A model generated the notes under the pieces. It was not told where the DNA came from. It saw only the letters and a list, made by a program, of their open reading frames with translations, and searched no databases. A DNA stretch of 39,635 nt from an uncultured Methylobacter sp. (lineage in GTDB: Bacteria; Pseudomonadota; Gammaproteobacteria; Methylococcales; Methylomonadaceae), in assembly GCA_903832775.1 (NCBI GenBank), contig CAILCX010000081.1:1-39635 (forward strand), in the 5' to 3' direction. The position numbers and the translations under genes are program-made. Shown one piece after another: positions 33,165 through 39,635 of this stretch. Each line of letters begins with the position of its first letter. Position 1 is the first letter of the stretch.

Positions 33165-34622
33165 ATGAAATTTAAACCCACCGCCATCACACTGGCTTTA
33201 AGCCTGGCCCTTTTCTCTGCCCCACAAAAGGCAGTCGAGATTAATAAAATTGAATTGCCTGATATGGGCGATTCTTCCGGCACCCTGATTTCGCCTGCCG
33301 AAGAAAAAGAATTTGGTGAAGCTTTTTTTCGCAGCCTGCACTCACAAATCAACATTAATCAGGACGCTGAGATTCAGCAATACATTCAGACCATCGGAGA
33401 AAGACTGGTCGCCAATAGCGACTTGCCTAGCAACCCGTTTCATTTTTTCGTGGTAATGGAAAATAATATTAACGCTTTTGCAGGTCCCGGCGGCTATATT
33501 GGTGTTAATTCAGGACTCATTTTAGTAACCGAAGCGGAAAGTGAATTGGCTTCGGTTATGGGCCACGAAATTGCTCACGTTACCCAGCGCCATTTATATC
33601 GGGCCTACGAAGCGTCCAGTCGCTTATCGATTCCAACTGCCGCCGCAATGCTTGGCGCCATCTTATTGGGCACCCAATCGCCCGCAATGGGGCAAGCAGC
33701 GATCATCGCCATTCAAGCCGGTAGCGTCCAGTTTCAAATTGATTTTACGCGTGAAAATGAAGCCGAAGCCGATCGTGTCGGCATGCAAACTCTGGCATCT
33801 TCACAATTTGACCCGCGCAGCATGCCCACTTTCTTTGAACGTCTGCAGCAATCAAGCCGCTATGCAGGACAGAATATTCCCGAATTTCTAAGAACTCACC
33901 CAGTCACTGCTTCGCGTATTTCCGATACCCGGGGACGTGCCGAAACCTATCCCTACAAACAATATCCAGACTCACTCGGTTATCAGCTAACCAAAGCCAA
34001 AGTCCGCGTACTGACCAGTACCGATAATGCAGATACACTTAAATATTTTCAACTTCGAGTTACGCAAGGTACGCCAGAACAACGCACAGTTGCCCGTTAT
34101 GGACTGGGAATCTGGGAGCTTAATGCGCAAAAGTTCAGCGAGGCCGAAGCCACGTTTCAACAACTCGCCAAAGAATCGCCAAACCAACCCCAATATTTAA
34201 CCGCGCTTGCCCGAACTGCACTAGAATCTAAAAATTACAGCACCGCATTATCCCGGTATCAAAAGCTGACTGAACAATTTCCGGATAACGAAGCGATCAA
34301 ACTTGAATATATTACGTCTTTGCTCAAGGCCGGCAATTCCAAACTGGCTCAGAAAAATTTGTTCCTGTTAAGACCAAGAACCCAGCAACTGCCGATTTAT
34401 TCGCAGTTGCTGGCACAAGTTTATAGCGACTTGAATCAACCCGCCGAATCGCATCGTTACCTGGCAGAATACTACTATGCGACAGGTCAAACCCGTGATG
34501 CCATACTGCAAATCAAATTAGCGCAAAAATCAAAGGGGCTTAATTTTCAACTGTCTTCGATCCTAAATGAACGACTGAATTTCTTTATAAGTCAAGAACA
34601 GGAAGCCAAACGCTCAAAATAA
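33165..34622 (+). CDS. BepA/YfgC-like M48 metalloprotease with TPR tail
   Basis: A 485-residue periplasmic zinc protease. The signal peptide is about residues 1-23. The M48 domain has HEIAH (zinc ligands His134 and His138, catalytic Glu135) and ENEAEADRVG, which supplies the third ligand (Glu200). FHFFVVMENNINAFAGPGGYIGVNSGLI is the typical pre-active-site segment. The C-terminal half (about 300-475) is TPR-like (YGLGIWELNAQKFSEAEATF, YLTALARTALESKNYSTALS). BepA degrades or assists assembly of LptD and other outer-membrane proteins at the BAM complex, and the same domain layout and length suggest the same role. No clear ribosome site precedes the ATG. It is divergent from the cus operon and is followed by a long AT-rich gap. 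Confidence 0.93.
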   Translation: MKFKPTAITLALSLALFSAPQKAVEINKIELPDMGDSSGTLISPAEEKEFGEAFFRSLHSQININQDAEIQQYIQTIGERLVANSDLPSNPFHFFVVMENNINAFAGPGGYIGVNSGLILVTEAESELASVMGHEIAHVTQRHLYRAYEASSRLSIPTAAAMLGAILLGTQSPAMGQAAIIAIQAGSVQFQIDFTRENEAEADRVGMQTLASSQFDPRSMPTFFERLQQSSRYAGQNIPEFLRTHPVTASRISDTRGRAETYPYKQYPDSLGYQLTKAKVRVLTSTDNADTLKYFQLRVTQGTPEQRTVARYGLGIWELNAQKFSEAEATFQQLAKESPNQPQYLTALARTALESKNYSTALSRYQKLTEQFPDNEAIKLEYITSLLKAGNSKLAQKNLFLLRPRTQQLPIYSQLLAQVYSDLNQPAESHRYLAEYYYATGQTRDAILQIKLAQKSKGLNFQLSSILNERLNFFISQEQEAKRSK

Positions 34623-34769
34623 AAACCTGAACCTTAGCTGAACAAAAAGTCACTACTTGCCGATTTTTCAATTCATCGAAAATAAATATAGAACAATAAC
34701 ATATTGTAATTATTATAAAAAATAAAAAAACCTTTTTTTGACACTCATAAATGTTTTTAAAAATAGACA

Positions 34770-34973
34770 TCCAAACAGCATTTGCATAAACTTTGCCCTG
34801 CTTGAAGGATTGAGCAAGGTTTAATTACCGAACAAGAGGAGGACTTTAGTCGTGTAGACTACTGACAATAATAATAAAATTAAGTGACACTGGTTGGAGC
34901 AAGTTGTAAAAAATAACAACTCAATAACAATAATAACAGCATCCAATATGCCCGCAATATGCGGGCTTTTTAT
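34770..34973 (+). ncRNA. candidate small RNA or orphan leader
   Basis: Boundaries are estimates. A possible sigma70 -35 (TTGACA at 34738-34743) and an intrinsic terminator (34950-34973) bracket about 200 bases with several small stems and a purine-rich AGAGGAGG element that precedes GTG TAG, not a gene. Transcription has to be assumed. The terminator lies in front of the kinase gene, so it could instead end a leader or attenuator belonging to that operon. Confidence 0.3.
34950..34973 (+). terminator. strong intrinsic terminator
   Basis: GCCCGC and GCGGGC form a perfect six-pair GC stem around AATAT, directly followed by TTTTTATT. It is the most canonical terminator in the window. The nearest upstream gene ends more than 320 bases away, which raises the question of what transcript it ends. 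Confidence 0.85.
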
Positions 34974-35043
34974 TGTCCGCAAAATATATACTCCGCACAG
35001 AGTATAGGTAAACATTGTTACAAGAGTTCAGTTTTAATAACCG

Positions 35044-36378
35044 ATGAGTCTGCGCTACCAAATCAATCTGCGAATTTTTATTTCCTCTCTTTGCATCCTG
35101 CTGGTGGGCGGATCAATAGCGATCTGGCAAGCACGTGATGCGGTAAATAAAGAAATTGATTCTTCCATTAATCTAACTATACAACTCATTAGCTTTGGTT
35201 TTTCGCAAGCCTCACAAACTCCGTTTAATGAAACGGCTTGGTTACCTAAATTCAATTCACTCAACCAAACCCGCCATCTCAGTATTCAACTGAAAGAACC
35301 ATCTGGGCAAATCATCAGTCTTGCCGAGAAAAAACAGCAACCCCAAAATGAAGACAAGCCCCCGCAATGGTTCATCAATATGGTTGCTGCAGTTCAATAT
35401 CCTCAGGTTGAACATTTAATTACCCGCTCCAATGGAGAGCATATAACCCTGATTATCCAGGCCACCCCCTTAGATGAAATCACAGAAGTCTGGCAAGAAG
35501 GCCAGGGATTTTTTAGCGTACTATTTCTGCTGATATTTTTTACCTTTTTAGCTGTCAATCTGGCTTTTAATAAAGCACTACAATCAATCACCATCATTGT
35601 CGAAGCTTTAAAAACCATTGAAACGGGACATTACAGTCAACAACTCCCCGTGTTTTCCATTCTGGAATATGACAGTATCGCCAAAGCCATCAACCATATG
35701 ACTGCTGAACTTGCAGTTAGCCAAGAGAAAAACAGAGCCTTAACCCAGCATACTCTTGAAATACAGGAAGACGAACGACAGCGACTGTCGCAAGAATTAC
35801 ATGACGAACTGGGGCAATCGCTGACCGCCATTAAAGTTATGGCCATCAATGCCGGCCGCCCCCAAACGGATAAGGCCAATACTAAACAGGCTATCGACAG
35901 CATTGTCAGTATCTGTGATCATTTAATGACTGTAGTGCGTTCCATGATGCATCAACTGCACCCCCTGGTTCTGAATGATCTCGGGTTAAAAGCAACTCTG
36001 GAAGACTTGATAAATCATTGGTCGCTCAGAAACCCTCAATTAGAAATCGTCATCGACTGCCCAGTCGAAGTCGATGCTTTGGAACAAAAAATCAGCATCC
36101 AACTATTTAGAGTCATACAGGAATGTCTAACTAATACTGTTCGACATGCCCAGGCAAGTAAAGCGACGATTAGCCTGAAAATTGACCACCTAGAAACCAG
36201 AACTTATTTAAGACTTAAAGTAACCGATAACGGCCAAGGCTGCGCCAATGACAAGGTTAAAACCGGTTTTGGTTTATTGGGCATAAAAGAAAGAATCAAC
36301 AGTCTGGGCGGAGAATTCGGCATAGAATCACAGCACCAGTCAGGTATGACTGTCTTCGCGATCATACCTCTGCAATGA
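35044..36378 (+). CDS. MoxY/NarX-type sensor histidine kinase
   Basis: A 444-residue membrane kinase. Segments at about 10-28 and 158-176 enclose a periplasmic domain of about 130 residues. The N-terminus (MSLRYQINLRIFISSLCILL...WQARDAVNKEIDSSI) looks like the LapD/MoxY N-terminal family. A HAMP-like linker (about 177-230) and HisKA_3 motif DERQRLSQELHDELGQS follow, with His253 as phosphoacceptor. The ATPase part ends in DNGQGC...GFGLLGIKERI. MoxY-type kinases act in control of methanol oxidation in methylotrophs, but the family also occurs elsewhere. The 3' end overlaps the response-regulator gene by 4 bases. The start has only a weak ribosome site and is set by the family N-terminus. Confidence 0.92.
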   Translation: MSLRYQINLRIFISSLCILLVGGSIAIWQARDAVNKEIDSSINLTIQLISFGFSQASQTPFNETAWLPKFNSLNQTRHLSIQLKEPSGQIISLAEKKQQPQNEDKPPQWFINMVAAVQYPQVEHLITRSNGEHITLIIQATPLDEITEVWQEGQGFFSVLFLLIFFTFLAVNLAFNKALQSITIIVEALKTIETGHYSQQLPVFSILEYDSIAKAINHMTAELAVSQEKNRALTQHTLEIQEDERQRLSQELHDELGQSLTAIKVMAINAGRPQTDKANTKQAIDSIVSICDHLMTVVRSMMHQLHPLVLNDLGLKATLEDLINHWSLRNPQLEIVIDCPVEVDALEQKISIQLFRVIQECLTNTVRHAQASKATISLKIDHLETRTYLRLKVTDNGQGCANDKVKTGFGLLGIKERINSLGGEFGIESQHQSGMTVFAIIPLQ

Positions 36379-37019
36379 CAGGCAAAATCAAAGTCATTCT
36401 GGTCGACGACCATGCCGTTGTTCGGGCCGGTTTCAAAATGTTACTTTCCACTGAAGCTGATATTGAGGTCATCGCAGAAGCCGATCGTGGTGAGGCAGCC
36501 TGTCAGCTCTATCTGGAAAAACAGCCGGATATAATGGTATTGGACTTATCCATGCCCGGCATTGGCGGACTTGAAAGCATACGCCGTATTTGCAGCCGTA
36601 ATAGTGACGCCAAGGTCTTGGTATTTAGCGTTCATGATGAAATGGTTTATGTCGATAGGGCCATGAATGCCGGCGCAAAAGGGTATATCACCAAAAACAG
36701 TGCTCCAGACATTTTGGTCGCAGCAATACAAAAAATAGTTGTTGGTGAGCTTTATATAGAACAGGGTTTGACAAAAACTTTTCCTCTCCAAAACAGCGCG
36801 AGCGAATATCAATCTGTTGTAGATAGTTTATCCTCCAGAGAATTCGATGTTTTCCTGCTCTTGGCAAAAGGTTTAACAGCTCACAAAATCGCTGAGGAAC
36901 TTTGTCTAGGTTATAAAACCGTCGCCAATTACGGCACACAAATAAGAAACAAGCTTGATGTATCAACCGTCGCCGAGCTTGCGCATATTGCGATGATATT
37001 GGGGATCATGAAAAATTAA
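36375..37019 (+). CDS. LuxR/NarL-type response regulator (MoxX-like)
   Basis: A 214-residue two-component regulator. The receiver domain has the acidic pair DD at 11-12, phospho-accepting Asp57 in IMVLDLSMPG and the conserved Lys in KGYITK. The C-terminal LuxR-type helix-turn-helix (about 148-207) reads SSREFDVFLLLAKGLTAHKIAEEL...GYKTVANYGTQIRNKL. Its start overlaps the kinase gene by 4 bases, so the two form a cognate pair. A terminator follows. The TonB receptor gene downstream, behind its own short gap, is a possible target. Confidence 0.94.
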   Translation: MTGKIKVILVDDHAVVRAGFKMLLSTEADIEVIAEADRGEAACQLYLEKQPDIMVLDLSMPGIGGLESIRRICSRNSDAKVLVFSVHDEMVYVDRAMNAGAKGYITKNSAPDILVAAIQKIVVGELYIEQGLTKTFPLQNSASEYQSVVDSLSSREFDVFLLLAKGLTAHKIAEELCLGYKTVANYGTQIRNKLDVSTVAELAHIAMILGIMKN

Positions 37020-37052
37020 AGAATATTTGGTAAATTCGGGAATTTTTCCTAT

Positions 37053-37070
37053 AGGCGACAAGCGCCTTTT
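37053..37070 (+). terminator. intrinsic terminator after the response regulator
   Basis: AGGCG and CGCCT form a 5-base stem around ACAAG and run into TTTTGTTTG. It lies 34 bases past the stop codon and before the TonB receptor gene, so the receptor is probably transcribed separately or by read-through. Confidence 0.6.
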
Positions 37071-37120
37071 GTTTGAAAATAGCAATTTTGAAGTAGCTTG
37101 AACACAACCGAAAAATATTT

Positions 37121-39415
37121 ATGAACAGTTTTTCCTTTAAATTAAAGCCTTGGCTGGCAGTTTTACTTCTTTCCCAGATAAGTACCCATACGCAAGCCGC
37201 CGACATCATCACTCAGCCCTCGACTAGCGAGGACACAGCTCCCGGCAAAAAACAAAACGATCAACCTGAATCGTCAACACATCCAGTCGACATTTTTGAA
37301 CTGCCCGAAGTAGAAGTGATTGGTAATACCCCTTTAGGCACTACCGGTTTGGAAAGCAAGAAAATCTCCGGCAATGTGCAATCCCTCGAAGATGAAGAAA
37401 TCACCCGCCATGAAGCTTTCGGGTTAACGGATTTCATGAATCGTCGCCTGGAAAGCGTCAATATTAACGACACCCAGAATAACCCGTATCAACCGGATAT
37501 TTCTTATCGCGGCTTTACAGCCTCACCACTTTTGGGCACGCCGATTGGTTTGACGGTTTATCAGGATGGTGTGCGCGTCAACGAACCGTTTGGCGACACG
37601 GTTAACTGGGATTTGATTCCACAAGTTGCCATTGCCAGCATGGAAGTAGTGCCGGGCTCCAATCCCTTGTTTGGCCTGAACACGCTGGGCGGTGCCTTAT
37701 CGCTCAGAACCAAAAGCGGTTTTAGCCACCCCGGTTTCAGAGCGCAAGCCAGTGGCGGTTCTTATGACCGACAGAACTATCAGGCCGAATACGGCGGTTC
37801 AAAAAGCAATTTCGATTGGTATATCGCCGGCAATGTCTTTGATGATAAAGGCTGGCGACCTTATTCGCCGACCAACGTCAACCAGACCTTTGGCAAAATC
37901 GGCTGGGAAAACGATCGCACTGACGTTGATTTGTCCTTCAGCTTTGCCGACAACAACATGCAAGGCGTAGGCCCGACGCCGCAAAATCTGTTGCAACAAA
38001 ATTGGAATGCCATTTATACCGCGCCTGATGTGACCAAGAATACCTTGTATTTTTTTAATCTGAAAGGCAGTCATAAATTGACTGACGAGTTGCAATTAAC
38101 GGGCAATGTTTATAATCGTAACAGCAGCAGCAACAGCCTTAACAGTAATACCGAATGTAACCCATGCATTATCGATACGAACGCCTCTTTTCAATCCACA
38201 CAAACCAAACAAAACGGCACCGGGGTCAATTTGCAATTAACCTCCGATTACAAGATTCACGCCCACGATAATCAATTAGTGGTAGGCGGTGGTTACAACG
38301 TCGGTGACACCCATTATTCTGTTGCCACGCAAGACGCAATTTTTACCCCGACTTTTTACGAAGTCGCCGTCAATCCGCTGACCACTACGGTGAAAATCAA
38401 CGGACAAAGCACCTATTCCAATATTTTTGCAACCAACACTTTTTCTGTTTTCGACTGGTTACACGCCAATGCTTCGCTGAACTGGATGCAGGCACAAGTA
38501 CAAACCATCGATCAAATTGGAACAGAACTTAATGGCAAAGATACTTATGCTCGCGTAAACCCTTCAGCCGGTTTGACGTTTAATCCACTGGATGCGTTTT
38601 CGTTAAAAACCCCGCTCAAAGAATTAACAACTTACTTCAATTACAACGAAGGTTTCCGCGCACCCACTGCGGTTGAACTGAGTTGCGCCAACCCTGATGC
38701 GCCCTGTACTCTGCCTAACAGCTTTGTTTCCGATCCACCTTTGAAGGCTGTAGTTTCCCACACACTGGAAGTCGGTGCGCGAGGTAAATTTAATGAAGCA
38801 CTTAAGTGGAACTTTGCGTTGTACCAGACACAAAATACTAACGATATCTTGTTTGTAAACAGTCCTGGTAGCGTTATAAACGGTTATTTCCGTAATGTTG
38901 GCGGCACGCAACGACAGGGGGCAGAATTGGGTTTAAGCGGTTTGGCATTAAAAAGCCTGAACTGGTATCTCAGCTACGGTTTTGTCGATGCAACTTATCA
39001 AACAACCGAAGCCCTAAGTAATGGGCTGCCGCTCCCAAGCACCAACACTGTTGCGCCAGGAAGCAAGATACCCAGCATCCCGCAAAACACCTTCAAGTTT
39101 GGAGCAGACTACGAAGTATTTCATAACTGGTTTTTTGGTGGTGATTTACAGTATGTTTCCAGCCAGTATGCGCGTGGTGATGACCAGAATATACATCCAC
39201 AAATCCCCGACTATAAAGTGGTTAACCTTAATGCCCGCTATGTCGTAACCAAGAATATAGAACTGTTTGCAATGGGGCGTAACATTTTCGACAACCACTA
39301 CGCTTCGTTTGGGCAATTGGGACAAAACTTTTTCCAAAACAATCAAGCCACCACGTTCATGGGACCAGGCGCACCCGCAACCGGATATGCGGGGATTCGA
39401 GTTCATTGGGACTAA
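37121..39415 (+). CDS. TonB-dependent outer-membrane receptor
   Basis: A 764-residue receptor. The signal peptide ends near TQA at 26. A possible TonB box (ELPEVEVIG) precedes the plug domain (about 80-210: LTDFMNRRLESVNINDTQNN, DISYRGFTASPLLGTPIGL, GSNPLFGLNTLGGALSLRTKSG). The remainder is a 22-strand barrel with aromatic-ended strands, and the protein closes with GYAGIRVHWD. A Cys-containing loop (ECNPCIID) and another (CANPDAPCTL) lie in the predicted extracellular parts. The substrate is not evident; iron complexes are the default, while lanthanide or copper chelates are possible in a methylotroph. No strong ribosome site is seen. It lies 101 bases after the response regulator and behind a terminator. 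Confidence 0.92.
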   Translation: MNSFSFKLKPWLAVLLLSQISTHTQAADIITQPSTSEDTAPGKKQNDQPESSTHPVDIFELPEVEVIGNTPLGTTGLESKKISGNVQSLEDEEITRHEAFGLTDFMNRRLESVNINDTQNNPYQPDISYRGFTASPLLGTPIGLTVYQDGVRVNEPFGDTVNWDLIPQVAIASMEVVPGSNPLFGLNTLGGALSLRTKSGFSHPGFRAQASGGSYDRQNYQAEYGGSKSNFDWYIAGNVFDDKGWRPYSPTNVNQTFGKIGWENDRTDVDLSFSFADNNMQGVGPTPQNLLQQNWNAIYTAPDVTKNTLYFFNLKGSHKLTDELQLTGNVYNRNSSSNSLNSNTECNPCIIDTNASFQSTQTKQNGTGVNLQLTSDYKIHAHDNQLVVGGGYNVGDTHYSVATQDAIFTPTFYEVAVNPLTTTVKINGQSTYSNIFATNTFSVFDWLHANASLNWMQAQVQTIDQIGTELNGKDTYARVNPSAGLTFNPLDAFSLKTPLKELTTYFNYNEGFRAPTAVELSCANPDAPCTLPNSFVSDPPLKAVVSHTLEVGARGKFNEALKWNFALYQTQNTNDILFVNSPGSVINGYFRNVGGTQRQGAELGLSGLALKSLNWYLSYGFVDATYQTTEALSNGLPLPSTNTVAPGSKIPSIPQNTFKFGADYEVFHNWFFGGDLQYVSSQYARGDDQNIHPQIPDYKVVNLNARYVVTKNIELFAMGRNIFDNHYASFGQLGQNFFQNNQATTFMGPGAPATGYAGIRVHWD

Positions 39416-39500
39416 GCACCTCTTTTGGACTTCTTATCTTTTCATTCCTATGCTCAGGAAAGTGAATGTAATTATGACTCGGGAGTATTATAAAATCTTC

Positions 39501-39525
39501 CTTGTTCTCCTATTAAAAGAACAAG
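39501..39525. terminator. hairpin after the TonB receptor gene
   Basis: CTTGTTCT and AGAACAAG form a perfect 8-base stem around a 9-base AT-rich loop. No T tract follows. It lies about 85 bases after the receptor stop codon and is the best candidate for the end of that transcript. Confidence 0.35.
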
Positions 39526-39568
39526 AATCCGCCACAAACAAACCCAATACCCGAGGTATTTGGTTATA

Positions 39569-39635
39569 ATGACCAGCACACATCCAAAACAAGCTGATGC
39601 AGGTAATCATTATGACTATAACAACAAAAACGCTA
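39569..39635 (+). CDS. possible start of a gene truncated by the window
   Basis: An ATG at 39569 opens a frame of 22 codons to the window edge (MTSTHPKQADAGNHYDYNNK), with GAGG about 12 bases upstream. A second ATG at 39612 in another frame, with AGGT 8 bases upstream, is an alternative. The sequence is too short to assign a family or to be sure that either is real. Confidence 0.25.
   Translation, partial: MTSTHPKQADAGNHYDYNNKNA

Larger units (their letters stand above)
34623..35043 (+). other. 421-base AT-rich intergenic region
   Basis: No convincing protein gene. The region holds an A7-CC-T7 palindrome (34724-34739), a possible -35 TTGACA (34738-34743) with an AAATAG 17 bases on, a small stem TAGTC/GACTA (34847-34861), AGAGGAGG at about 34836-34843 not followed by a usable reading frame, a stem AGTTGT/ACAACT (34902-34921), and a strong terminator. 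Taken together this resembles a small-RNA gene. Confidence 0.55.

Noticed and set aside
34724-34739. A7-CC-T7 palindrome considered as a terminator
   Set aside because: The stem would have only A-T pairs and a two-base loop, too weak to form; more likely compositional.
34821-35015. 64-codon minus-strand hydrophobic frame
   Set aside because: It crosses the strong terminator, is AT-rich, and the hydrophobic content is what such sequence gives by chance.
39267-39569. 100-codon plus-strand frame over the end of the TonB receptor gene
   Set aside because: Most of it is out of frame within the receptor barrel and its tail is low-complexity AT-rich sequence.
1-39635. CRISPR arrays, tRNA or rRNA genes, insertion sequences
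   Set aside because: No regularly spaced direct repeats, cloverleaf sequences, transposase frames or terminal inverted repeats were noticed on reading; a covariance-model and IS search would be needed to exclude them fully.

Overview
The window reads as gammaproteobacterial chromosome: moderate GC, dense operons, several ATGA start/stop overlaps, and Gram-negative envelope systems (TolC/RND exporters, a BepA-like protease, a TonB receptor). A MoxYX-like two-component pair and a type II SQR/persulfide dioxygenase pathway would suit a methanotroph of the Methylococcales. That placement is an inference. No tRNA, rRNA, CRISPR array or insertion sequence was recognised.

Layout. 1-4127 (minus strand): the 5' part of a cinA-like gene running off the left edge, a degenerate array of 20 heptamers, and a hybrid histidine kinase whose start overlaps a PhnD-like periplasmic binding protein. 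4453-10182: a very large signalling protein of about 1909 residues with an AAA ATPase, a helical-repeat region, two PAS domains, GGDEF, EAL and a CZB-like tail. 10245-16165: a sulfide-oxidation locus with a FisR-like sigma54 activator (minus strand), an outer-membrane barrel protein, a persulfide dioxygenase-rhodanese fusion, sulfide:quinone oxidoreductase and a DUF599 membrane protein. A TGTTTCA/TGAAACA operator array and a near-perfect -24/-12 promoter precede the dioxygenase. 16289-21997: a complete tripartite RND exporter. 22268-24909: a PAS-GGDEF diguanylate cyclase and a class I fructose-bisphosphate aldolase. 25188-26794 (minus): three small envelope genes (PepSY-like, Sel1-repeat, Tyr/Gly/His-rich lipoprotein). 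26979-32876 (minus): a CusCBA-type Cu(I)/Ag(I) exporter with a duplicated Met-site domain in the adaptor. 33165-39415: a BepA-like M48 protease, a non-coding stretch ending in a strong terminator, a MoxY/MoxX-like kinase-regulator pair and a TonB-dependent receptor.

How the genes fit together. The best-supported circuit is sulfur. The activator probably senses sulfane sulfur through N-terminal cysteines, binds GTTTCA/TGAAAC sites and fires the sigma54 promoter. SQR then oxidises sulfide to persulfide, and the dioxygenase-rhodanese fusion converts that to sulfite and thiosulfate. A palindrome of the same sequence lies just before the activator's own start, which suggests autoregulation. Three regions concern signalling: the binding protein with its kinase, the giant c-di-GMP protein transcribed away from them, and the separate cyclase. 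The copper region combines a standard efflux pump with an uncharacterised trio of envelope genes.
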